From positions 1 through 64,000 of the forward strand of contig NZ_JAKSXY010000078.1 in the NCBI RefSeq assembly GCF_022829445.1: a stretch of 64,000 nucleotides of DNA, in the 5' to 3' direction. The DNA comes from Methylobacterium sp. J-068 (GTDB lineage: Bacteria > Pseudomonadota > Alphaproteobacteria > Rhizobiales > Beijerinckiaceae). The notes under the pieces were generated by a model. That model searched no databases, was not told where the DNA came from, and saw only the letters and a program-made list of their open reading frames with translations. The position numbers and the translations under genes are program-made. Positions 16,777 to 24,517 of the stretch are shown one piece after another. Within the stretch, counting starts at the first letter, position 1. The number at the start of each line of letters is the position of its first letter.

Positions 16777-17856
16777 ATGACCAAGACCTACACCATCGCC
16801 GCCATCCCCGCCGACGGCATCGGCATCGAGGTCATCGCCGCCGGCGTCGAGGTCCTCGACGCGCTCGCCGAGAAGACCGGCTCGTTCAGCTTCAAGTTCG
16901 ACCACTTCGACTGGGGCTCGGACTACTACAAGAAGCACGGCGTGATGATGCCCGCCGACGGGCGCGACCAGATCCGGAATCACGACGCGATCTTCTTCGG
17001 CGCGGTCGGCGCGCCGGACGTGCCGGATCACATCACCCTCTGGGGTCTGCGCCTCGCCATCTGCCAGCCCTTCGACCAGTACGCCAACGTGCGGCCGACC
17101 CGGATCCTGCCGGGCATCACCAGCCCGCTGCGCCACGTCTCGGGCCCCGAGCTCGACTGGGTGATCGTGCGCGAGAACTCCGAGGGCGAGTATGCCGGCG
17201 TCGGCGGCCGCGTCCACCAGGGCCATCCCAACGAGGTCGCCACGGACGTCTCCATGATGACCCGCTCGGGCGTGGACCGGATCATCCGCTACGCCTTCAA
17301 GCTGGCACAGAGCCGCCCGCGCAAGCTCCTCACCGTGGTGACGAAGTCGAACGCCCAGCGCCACGCCATGGTGATGTGGGACGAGATCGCGGCGGAAGTC
17401 GCCGCCGACTTCCCCGACGTGACCTGGGACAAGATGCTGGTCGACGCCATGACCATGCGCATGACGATGAAGCCCCAGACCCTCGACACCATCGTGGCCA
17501 CCAACCTGCACGCCGACATCCTCTCGGATCTCGCCGCCGCGCTCGCCGGGTCGCTGGGCATCGCGCCGACCGCCAACATCAACCCGGAGCGCACCTACCC
17601 GTCGATGTTCGAGCCGATCCACGGCTCGGCCTTCGACATCACCGGCAAGGGCATCGCCAATCCGGTCGCCACGTTCTGGACCGCCTGCCAGATGCTGGAG
17701 CACCTCGGCGAGAAGCCGGCGGCCGACCGGCTGATGCGCGCGGTGGAGCGCGTGACCGCCGATCCGAGCCTGCACACGCCGGACCTCGGCGGCAACGCGA
17801 CCACCCGGCAGGTCACGGATGCGGTCATCGCCGCGATCCGGGGCGACAACGCGTAA
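16777..17856 (+). CDS. ttuC: Tartrate dehydrogenase / decarboxylase
   Basis: A 359-residue NAD+-dependent beta-hydroxyacid oxidative decarboxylase of the isocitrate/isopropylmalate dehydrogenase fold. TtuC-type enzymes convert L-tartrate or meso-tartrate to oxaloglycolate or D-glycerate and also act on D-malate. The sequence shows IPADGIGIEV near residue 10, RENSEGEYAGVGGR for substrate binding, KSNAQRHAMVMW, DAMTMRM with the metal aspartates, and EPIHGSAFDITGKG near the nucleotide site. The start follows GGAG. D-malate dehydrogenase (DmlA) is the main alternative; the flanking transporter, glycerate kinase remnant and pyruvate kinase favour tartrate. Confidence 0.88.
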   Translation: MTKTYTIAAIPADGIGIEVIAAGVEVLDALAEKTGSFSFKFDHFDWGSDYYKKHGVMMPADGRDQIRNHDAIFFGAVGAPDVPDHITLWGLRLAICQPFDQYANVRPTRILPGITSPLRHVSGPELDWVIVRENSEGEYAGVGGRVHQGHPNEVATDVSMMTRSGVDRIIRYAFKLAQSRPRKLLTVVTKSNAQRHAMVMWDEIAAEVAADFPDVTWDKMLVDAMTMRMTMKPQTLDTIVATNLHADILSDLAAALAGSLGIAPTANINPERTYPSMFEPIHGSAFDITGKGIANPVATFWTACQMLEHLGEKPAADRLMRAVERVTADPSLHTPDLGGNATTRQVTDAVIAAIRGDNA

Positions 17857-17860
17857 GGCC

Positions 17861-18198
17861 GTGCTGGAGCCCGGAGATTTCCTGCGGCGGCTGCCGTGGC
17901 TGCGGCCGATCCGGCCGTGAGCCTCGCCCGGCACCTGCCGGAACCGCCCCGGGGACGCACCGTCGTCGTCGGAGCCGGCAAAGCCGCCGCCTCGATGGCG
18001 CGCGCCGTCGAAGCGGCTTGGCATGGCGATATCTCCGGGCTCGTCGTCGCGGCCCGGCGCATCCTCGATCTGGTCGCCGGGCTCACGCCCGACGACCTCG
18101 TCCTCTGCCTGATCTCGGGCGGCGGCTCGGCCCTGCTCCCCCTGCCGGCTCCGGGCCCGACTCTGAGCGACGAGCAGGCGGTGAACCTGATCGTCTGA
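17861..18198 (+). pseudogene. Decayed glycerate 2-kinase (ttuD-like)
   Basis: Remnant of a MOFRL/DUF4147 glycerate kinase, the protein called TtuD in tartrate clusters. Three lesions are visible. A short deletion after DFLRR shifts the frame, so the original GTG start at 17861 leads to a stop. In the downstream frame, [17 protein letters not shown] and SGLVV jump straight to [12 protein letters not shown], missing roughly 26 residues. The sequence then ends at EQAVNLIV soon after the ISGGGSALL loop, so the C-terminal two thirds, including the MOFRL domain, are gone. The pyruvate kinase gene begins 38 bases later, so the 3' part was deleted rather than merely frameshifted. Lesion sizes come from remembered family architecture, not an alignment. 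Confidence 0.8.
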
Positions 18199-18236
18199 TC
18201 CACTCCCGCAGAGGCGGCCTCCGGGCCGAGTCCCAC

Positions 18237-19649
18237 ATGCGTCGTCATCGCTACGCCAAGATCGTCGCCACCGTCGGGCCGGCCTCGTCCTCGCCCGAGA
18301 TGCTGAAGGCCCTGTTCCTGGCCGGCGTTGACACCTTCCGCCTCAACTTCAGCCACGGTCTCCAGGCCGACCACGCGAAGGTCCATGCCGCCATCCGCGC
18401 CCTGGAGCGCGACGTCGGCCGGCCCATCGGCATCCTGCAGGACCTCCAGGGTCCCAAGATCCGTGTCGGCACCGTCCAGGGCGGGCGCCTCGACCTGGTC
18501 GCGGGCGAGCGGGTGCGCTTCGTCCCGGAAGGCTCCGAGGGCGGCAAGGACGCGATTCCGCTGCATCACCCGGAGATCTTCGCCGCCGTGGTGCCGGGCC
18601 AGGACCTGCTCATCGACGACGGCCGCGTGCGGGTGCGGGTCGTCGGGATCGAGGCTGCGGCGATCGAGGCGCAAGTGATCACTCCCGGCGTGATCTCCAA
18701 CCGCAAGGGCGTGAACCTCCCCGGCACGCTGCTCGACCTCTCGCCCCTGACGCCCAAGGACCGCGCCGACCTCGCCTTCGGGCTGGAACTCGGCGTCGAT
18801 TGGGTGGCGCTCTCCTTCGTGCAGAAGCCCTCCGACGTGATCGAGGCGCGCGGACTGATCGGGGACCGGGCCGGCATCATGACCAAGGTCGAGAAGCCCC
18901 AGGCCCTGGAGCGCATCGCGGACATCATCCGCCTCTCCGATGCCGTGATGGTGGCGCGCGGGGATCTGGGCGTCGAGATCCCGCACGAGGACGTGCCGGG
19001 GCGCCAGAAGGAACTCATCCGCGCCTGCCGACTCGCGGTGAAGCCCGTGGTGGTGGCGACGCAGATGCTCGACTCGATGGTCTCGGCCCCGACGCCGACC
19101 CGCGCGGAAGCCTCGGACGTCGCCACCGCGATCTACGACGGGGCGGACGCGGTGATGCTCTCGGCCGAATCGGCGACCGGCCTCTACCCCGTCGAGGCGG
19201 TGGCGATGATGGATCGCATCATCCGCAGCGTAGAGGGGCACAAGCTCTACCGCTCGATCATCGCGGCCTCGAGCCCCGGCGAGGAGGAGACCCCGCCCCA
19301 CGCGGTCGCGACGGCCACCGCCACACTCGCCGAGGCCGTCCACGCCAGCGCGATTGTCACCTACACGGCGAGCGGCACGACGGCGGCCCGCGTCGCGCGC
19401 AAGCGGCCCGCGGTGCCGATCCTGGCTCTGACGCCGAACCGCGACACCTCGCGCCGGCTCAGTCTGCTCTGGGGGGCGCACAGCGTGCGCACGGACGATG
19501 TCGATTCCTACGAGGCGATGACGGCCAAGGCCTGCCGGCACGCCCAGGAGGAGGGCTTCGCCAAGCCCAACGACACGATCGTCACCGCGGCCGGCATCCC
19601 GTTCCACACCACCGGCAACACCAACAACATCCGGCTGATCCAGATCTGA
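18237..19649 (+). CDS. pyk: Pyruvate kinase
   Basis: A 470-residue pyruvate kinase, converting phosphoenolpyruvate and ADP to pyruvate and ATP. It shows KIVATVGPASSS at the start, the PK signature region TKVEKPQALE, then VMVARGDLGVEIP with the catalytic Lys-Glu-Asp set, and a complete C-terminal domain ending NTNNIRLIQI. All core residues look intact. It ends the tartrate operon, matching ttuE, and would turn the phosphoglycerate branch into pyruvate. It could also serve as a general isozyme, since the chromosome probably has another. The 38-base gap behind the dead kinase gene keeps it in the same operon. Confidence 0.95.
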   Translation: MRRHRYAKIVATVGPASSSPEMLKALFLAGVDTFRLNFSHGLQADHAKVHAAIRALERDVGRPIGILQDLQGPKIRVGTVQGGRLDLVAGERVRFVPEGSEGGKDAIPLHHPEIFAAVVPGQDLLIDDGRVRVRVVGIEAAAIEAQVITPGVISNRKGVNLPGTLLDLSPLTPKDRADLAFGLELGVDWVALSFVQKPSDVIEARGLIGDRAGIMTKVEKPQALERIADIIRLSDAVMVARGDLGVEIPHEDVPGRQKELIRACRLAVKPVVVATQMLDSMVSAPTPTRAEASDVATAIYDGADAVMLSAESATGLYPVEAVAMMDRIIRSVEGHKLYRSIIAASSPGEEETPPHAVATATATLAEAVHASAIVTYTASGTTAARVARKRPAVPILALTPNRDTSRRLSLLWGAHSVRTDDVDSYEAMTAKACRHAQEEGFAKPNDTIVTAAGIPFHTTGNTNNIRLIQI

Positions 19650-19687
19650 TCCGAGGTCGGGTGTCCCATACGCCGGTCCACGGATCC

Positions 19688-19730
19688 CTCAGACCAAATC
19701 CGCCATCCCCAAGGGATCAACCGGTATGAC
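19688..19730 (+). repeat. Dispersed palindromic repeat, copy D (partial)
   Basis: Half of the element seen complete at 26100-26215. The shared core reads AATCCGCCATCCCC then AAGGGATCAACCGG. It lies just downstream of the pyruvate kinase gene. Confidence 0.7.
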
Positions 19731-20015
19731 TGCTGATCGTTCACGTGTCGGATTGCCCGAGGTCAACGGATCGAGACGGCTCGGTCGATGGTATTCGAGC
19801 GATAGGTCGAGGCCGATTGTATCGGCTGTTCCCATGACGCGGCGCGAACCCGTTCGACTATCTGGCGCGAGCAACGATCGGCGGTTTCACACCACCCAGT
19901 AGAGTGGGGCGATGTGCCCGCAGGGCAACAGGTCCGCATATTCACGCGGCGCTGAAACCCGAGCGCCAGGGGGCTCGGGTTCCGAAGACAAATGTTTCGT
20001 TAGAAACACAAAGTC
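19731..20015. other. Intergenic region with two hairpins, no supported gene
   Basis: No convincing gene. One hairpin has a 9-base-pair stem, AACCCGAGC / GCTCGGGTT (19956-19964, 19973-19981). Another is TGTTTC-GTTA-GAAACA (19993-20008). Short frames here have poor codon use. The hairpins could end the pyruvate kinase transcript or belong to the leader of the downstream sigma gene. Confidence 0.5.
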
Positions 20016-20056
20016 TTGCAATCCTCAGGCTCGTCCTGTTTAGAAATCATATAAAC
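20016..20056 (+). promoter_or_regulatory. Candidate fecI promoter with overlapping operator
   Basis: TTGCAA (20016-20021), a 17-base spacer and TTTAGA (20039-20044) form a plausible sigma-70 promoter in an unusually AT-rich patch. An inverted repeat GTTTA-N9-TAAAC (20038-20056) covers the -10 box. Its TTTAGAA half resembles the iron control element bound by Irr in alphaproteobacteria, so iron control is possible but unproven. Confidence 0.45.
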
Positions 20057-20148
20057 TATTGAAAGGCTTGCATAATTTCTATCCGGATGTTTCCTGGGTC
20101 CATCAAGGTCAAGCGATGATGCGATGATCCGGCGCTGAGGGAGGAGGC

Positions 20149-20658
20149 ATGCGGCCGACATTGATCGAGACGCTGCATCGGAGCGAGGGCGTCAAGCTTC
20201 GACGCTTCCTCCTGCGCCTGCTCGGGAGCGCCGATGCCGCCGCCGACGCCCATCAGGAGACCTATCTGCGGATGCTCAGCGCCCTCTCCCGTACGAACGT
20301 CGAGCACCCCTCCGCATTCCTGTTCCAGATCGCCAACAACGTGGCGCTGCGGATGCGAAACAGGCGACATCTCGAAGGCGCGCTGTTCCAGCCCATGACC
20401 GACCTCGACCTGGCGGAGATCGCGGACGGATACGCCATGCCGGAACGGCAAGCGATCGCGCGCCAGGAACTCCGGCGGCTCGCCGTCGCCATCGACGCGC
20501 TGCCGCCCCGGTGCCGCGAGGTCTTCCTGCTCGTCCGCTTCGAGTGCTTGTCGAACGGCGAGGCCGCCATCCGTCTGGGCATCAGCCGCAACATGGTCGA
20601 GAAGCACCTCATCAAGGCGCTTCTACAGATTCGCCGCCACCTGCGCGAACTCAACTAG
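20149..20658 (+). CDS. FecI-type ECF sigma factor
   Basis: A 169-residue extracytoplasmic-function sigma factor of the iron-starvation (FecI) group. Region 2 covers about residues 10-75 (AAADAHQETYLRML is the -10 recognition helix area), and region 4 covers 105-165, with LPPRCREVFLLVRFE and the helix-turn-helix NGEAAIRLGISRNMVEKHL. The ATG follows a strong GGAGGAGG. A FecR-like regulator lies 118 bases downstream and a TonB receptor follows, the standard order. In such systems the receptor senses substrate and the signal passes through FecR to this sigma factor, which transcribes the receptor gene. Confidence 0.92.
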   Translation: MRPTLIETLHRSEGVKLRRFLLRLLGSADAAADAHQETYLRMLSALSRTNVEHPSAFLFQIANNVALRMRNRRHLEGALFQPMTDLDLAEIADGYAMPERQAIARQELRRLAVAIDALPPRCREVFLLVRFECLSNGEAAIRLGISRNMVEKHLIKALLQIRRHLRELN

Positions 20659-20776
20659 GATTGTCCGAGAGCCGTCGGGTCCGGACGTCAGGATTTTTTC
20701 GGTTCATGGATCTGAGTGTGTAGGAGCATGGGGCCGAGCCGCCCAGGCTTGGTGGAGCCCTCATGGAGCAAGAGGC

Positions 20777-21724
20777 GTGGCCGGCGGCGACAACACCGAT
20801 ACGCGGGAGGCCGAGGGCGAGGACCCGGTCTACGAGGCGGCCGCAGGTTGGGTCGCGCGCCTCTCCTCGTCCGATGCAACGCAGGCGGATCGAGACGCCT
20901 TCGAGGTATGGCGCGCGGCCGATCCGGCCCATGCCGAGGCGCATGCCGAGATCGAGCTCCTGTGGCGCAAGCTCGGCCACGTGCCCGATCGCCGGCGCTC
21001 GGCGCCCGGGGGGCTGGCGGGTATCGCCGTCGCCTTCGTCCTCTGTGCCGGCCTGGCCTTTCGGCTCGGCCTCGTCGACCGCCTGCGGTCCGACATCTGG
21101 AGCGGCGTCGGTGACATCACCCATGCGACCCTGGCCGATGGCAGCCACATCGACCTCAACACCGATACGGCGATCGTTCTGCATTTCGGCGAGGCCGAGC
21201 GCGGCATCGAGCTTCTGCGCGGCGAGGCGTTCTTCGACGTCGTCCCCGATCCGCGCCGTCCGTTCGTCGTTCGCGGTGCCGGTTTGAGCGTCCGTGCCGT
21301 GGGGACACGCTTCTTCGTCAGGGCCGACGATACGGATAGCCCCGCAGGCGTCGTCGAGGGCAGCGTCGATGTGGTGGCCTCAAGACCGCCCGTTCGGGTC
21401 TCGGCGGGCGAGGCGCTCTACCGGACGAACGGTGCCACCCTCTCCGTTGCTCGGGCAGACGTGGATCGGGCGACGGCCTGGCGAGCGGGGCGCCTCGTCT
21501 TCTCCGGCGAGCGTCTATCGACGGTCCTGGCCGAACTCGACCGCTATCGCCACGGGGGCATCGTCCTCCTGGACGCCGCGGCCGGCGAACGGCGCGTCAC
21601 CGGGTCGTTCGACCCGCGGGACACGGACGAGGCCCTCGACGCCATCGCGTCAAGCATGGGCGTGGGCATCACCCGCCTGTCGCCCCTCCTCGTCCTCGTC
21701 GGATCGCCGCGCCGAAAGTCCTGA
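20777..21724 (+). CDS. FecR-family regulator
   Basis: A 315-residue membrane regulator. An N-terminal cytoplasmic DUF4880-like helical part (AAAGWVARLSSSDATQADRD, residues 21-40, with WRAADPAHAEAHAE after it) would hold the sigma factor. One membrane helix follows near 77-94, then the periplasmic FecR domain with TLADGSHIDLNTDTAI, GEAFFDVVPDP and FVVRGAGLSVRAVGTRF. The C-terminal part (LSTVLAELDRYRHG) is the segment that contacts receptor. I use the GTG at 20777; the ATG at 20763 is out of frame. It sits between the FecI and TonB receptor genes, as expected. Confidence 0.92.
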   Translation: MAGGDNTDTREAEGEDPVYEAAAGWVARLSSSDATQADRDAFEVWRAADPAHAEAHAEIELLWRKLGHVPDRRRSAPGGLAGIAVAFVLCAGLAFRLGLVDRLRSDIWSGVGDITHATLADGSHIDLNTDTAIVLHFGEAERGIELLRGEAFFDVVPDPRRPFVVRGAGLSVRAVGTRFFVRADDTDSPAGVVEGSVDVVASRPPVRVSAGEALYRTNGATLSVARADVDRATAWRAGRLVFSGERLSTVLAELDRYRHGGIVLLDAAAGERRVTGSFDPRDTDEALDAIASSMGVGITRLSPLLVLVGSPRRKS

Positions 21725-21835
21725 AGAAAGTTCGGCCCGGGACGTCAGGAGATCGCGGCCCCATTGATCTCAATCGGTGAGGACGAACCCGCGCGACGCA
21801 GGTCGTCCTTCCGCGAGAGATGGACGGGACTTGGA

Positions 21836-24421
21836 ATGACGGCGCGTGGGCGTGGGTTTGGATGTGAACGGTTGGCCGGATCGGCCCTTGCCGGTGTGTC
21901 GATGCTGGTCATGGTCCCGGCCGCCGTGCAGGCTCGTGACTCGCAGGGTCAGCCGGCGCGCGGCCCCCGGACGCTCGTGGAGCGGACGGCGAACATCCTC
22001 GCCCTGGACGCGTCGGCGACGCGTACGGGGGAACGCGTCGCCCTGGCGATCCCGGAGGGACCCCTCGAGACAGCCCTCGTCGCCTTCACCGAACAGGCCG
22101 GCGTCAAGCTCGTCTACGCGACCGACCTCACGGCACGGCTGACCACGGCCGGCATCGCGGGTGCGTTCGAGCCCCTCGACGGCCTCGAACGGATCCTCGC
22201 GGGGACCGGCCTGGCCTTCCGCGTGGTGGGGACCTCCACCATCACCCTGGTCAATCCGCGCTACGTCCAGCTCGGCGGGGAGCCGGCTGGCGCGGTGGCC
22301 CTGGAGGAGCTGCACGTGGCCGGACAGGGGCAGGCCCCCGGCATCCTCTCCGGCCTGCCGCCGCGCACCGGCACCGTGGGGCAGCCGCCCGTCCCCTATG
22401 CGGGCGGGCAGGTCGGCAGCGGCACGCGGGTCGGACTGCTGGGCAACCGCTCCGTCCTGAAGACGCCGTTCAACGTCACGGGCTACACCGAGAAACTGAT
22501 CGAGGACCAGCAGGCGCGCTCCGTCGGCGACGTGATCCTGAACAACCCGTCCGTGCGCAACGACGCTCCGCCCTACAGCGAGCGCGACTCGTACTTCATC
22601 CGCGGCTTCTCGGTCACCAACCTCGACACCGCCTTCGACGGCCTGTTCTACATCGCCAACCCGCGCCGCAGCTTCACCGAGGGGCTGGAGCGCGTCGAGG
22701 TCCTGCTGGGACCCACCGCGCTCCTCAGCGGCGGCACCGGCCGCGTCGGCGGCACCATCAACCTCGTCCCGAAGCGCGCCTACGACGAGCCGCTCACGCG
22801 GGTCACCACGAGCTACTTCAGCGACTCCCAGTTCGGGACGCATCTCGATGTCGGGCGCCGCTTCGGGACCTTCAAGGAATGGGGCGTGCGCTTCAACGGC
22901 GCCTACCGCAACGGCGACACGCCGCTCGACAAGAACGCCATCGAGGTCGGTGTCGCGGCCCTCGGGATCGACTATCGCAACGATCGGTTCCGCGCCTCGT
23001 TCGACTTCAATCACTCGACGCAGAACGTCACCGCGCCGACCTCGCTGTTCAACGCGGTGGCGCCCGGCATCGCCGTGCCGAAGGCGCCGAACGCCCGCCG
23101 CAACACCGCGAACGCGTTCGAGTACAACGACAGCCGCTACAACATGGCCGCCGGGCGGGTCGAATACGACGTGCTGCCCGAGACGACGCTCTACATGGCC
23201 GGCGGTGTCAGCCGCTACAACGAGGATTTCCTGACCTCGAACTACCGCGTCACGAGCACGACGGGGCTGGCCACCAATTCGCTGGCCATCCAACCCCTGG
23301 AACTGCAGGGTTTCACCGGCGAGGTCGGCCTGCGCACGAACTTCCAGACCGGCTTTGTCGGGCATCAGTTCACCGTCGCGGCCGTCCAGGCGGTCAACAA
23401 GAACTACTCGCGCGGCTTCGTCCCCTTCGCGCTGCCGATCTATTCGACCAACATCTACAACCCCGTCGACCTCCCGTCCGGCTCCGTCGCCACGGGCCTG
23501 TTTCCCCGCTCCGACCGGCAACCCTTGTTCACGGAACTCTACGCGCGCAGCGTGGCCGTGGCCGATACCCTGTCGCTCGGCGAGGACCGGTTCCTGCTGA
23601 CTCTGGGCGGCCGCTTCCAGGACATCGACCTGAAGAGCTACGTCACCCGTCCCGGGCCGACCCAGGGCAATCTCGCGACGAGCTATCAGCAGGGCCGGTT
23701 CAGCCCTGCCATCGCCCTGGTGATCCGGCCGTTCGAGAATCTCTCCTTCTACGGCAACTACATCGAGTCCCTCGACGCGGGGCCGTCGGCGCCGGCCACG
23801 GCGGTCAATTCGAGCGAGGTCTTCGCCCCCGTCGTCAGCCGGCAGAAGGAGGTCGGCGCCAAGGTCGATTTCGGGACGGTCTCGCTCACCACCTCGCTGT
23901 TCGAGATCGAGCAGCCGAGCGCGTTCACCGATCCGGGCACCAACCGGTTCGCCGTCAGCGGCCTGCAGCGCAACCGCGGCATCGAGATGAACGTGTTCGG
24001 CGAAGTCCTGCCGGGCGTGCGCCTGCTCGGCGGCGTCACCCTCATCGATGCGAAACTCGTCAACACGGTGGGCCGCCAGTTCGACGGCAAGGCCGCGCCC
24101 GGCGTTCCCGACACGGCGCTCAACCTCTACGGCGAGGTCGACCTGCCGCCGTGGCTGGCCCCCGGCCTGACCCTGACCGGACGGGCGATCTACACCAGCA
24201 GCATGTTCTACAATCAGGCCAACACCCAATCGGTCCCGGACTGGACCCGCTTCGATGCCGGCCTGCGCTACGCCTTCGAGGGCGTGAACGGGAAGCCCGT
24301 GGTCCTGCGCGCGACGGTCCAGAACATCCTGGACGATTCGTACTGGGCCTCCGCCGCCCGCGGTTACCTCGCGGTCGGCGCTCCCCGAACGGTCATCCTC
24401 TCCGCGACCGTCGACTTCTGA
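21836..24421 (+). CDS. TonB-dependent siderophore receptor with STN signalling domain
   Basis: An outer-membrane receptor of 861 residues. A signal peptide ends at about residue 33 (PAAVQA). An STN/secretin-TonB short N-terminal domain follows (ETALVAFTEQAGVKLVYATD, then LTGTGL-like LAGTGLAFRVV), which marks a transducer that talks to FecR. The plug contains FNVTGYTEKLI and the RGF motif of siderophore receptors (SYFIRGFSV), then a 22-strand barrel ending in the aromatic residue of VILSATVDF. I chose the ATG at 21836 because it begins the signal peptide; a TTG at 21764, in frame and preceded by AGGAG, would add 24 residues. Ferric hydroxamate-type siderophores are likely, but the ligand is not readable. 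Confidence 0.9.
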   Translation: MTARGRGFGCERLAGSALAGVSMLVMVPAAVQARDSQGQPARGPRTLVERTANILALDASATRTGERVALAIPEGPLETALVAFTEQAGVKLVYATDLTARLTTAGIAGAFEPLDGLERILAGTGLAFRVVGTSTITLVNPRYVQLGGEPAGAVALEELHVAGQGQAPGILSGLPPRTGTVGQPPVPYAGGQVGSGTRVGLLGNRSVLKTPFNVTGYTEKLIEDQQARSVGDVILNNPSVRNDAPPYSERDSYFIRGFSVTNLDTAFDGLFYIANPRRSFTEGLERVEVLLGPTALLSGGTGRVGGTINLVPKRAYDEPLTRVTTSYFSDSQFGTHLDVGRRFGTFKEWGVRFNGAYRNGDTPLDKNAIEVGVAALGIDYRNDRFRASFDFNHSTQNVTAPTSLFNAVAPGIAVPKAPNARRNTANAFEYNDSRYNMAAGRVEYDVLPETTLYMAGGVSRYNEDFLTSNYRVTSTTGLATNSLAIQPLELQGFTGEVGLRTNFQTGFVGHQFTVAAVQAVNKNYSRGFVPFALPIYSTNIYNPVDLPSGSVATGLFPRSDRQPLFTELYARSVAVADTLSLGEDRFLLTLGGRFQDIDLKSYVTRPGPTQGNLATSYQQGRFSPAIALVIRPFENLSFYGNYIESLDAGPSAPATAVNSSEVFAPVVSRQKEVGAKVDFGTVSLTTSLFEIEQPSAFTDPGTNRFAVSGLQRNRGIEMNVFGEVLPGVRLLGGVTLIDAKLVNTVGRQFDGKAAPGVPDTALNLYGEVDLPPWLAPGLTLTGRAIYTSSMFYNQANTQSVPDWTRFDAGLRYAFEGVNGKPVVLRATVQNILDDSYWASAARGYLAVGAPRTVILSATVDF

Positions 24422-24517
24422 TTTGTCGAAGCAGGCCGAGACGCGGAAGAGCGGGAGCGGGGCGGGCGGCGGGGGCCATCGCGGCGTGCCCCTTGTCGCA
24501 GGCTCGGAGGGCACGCC

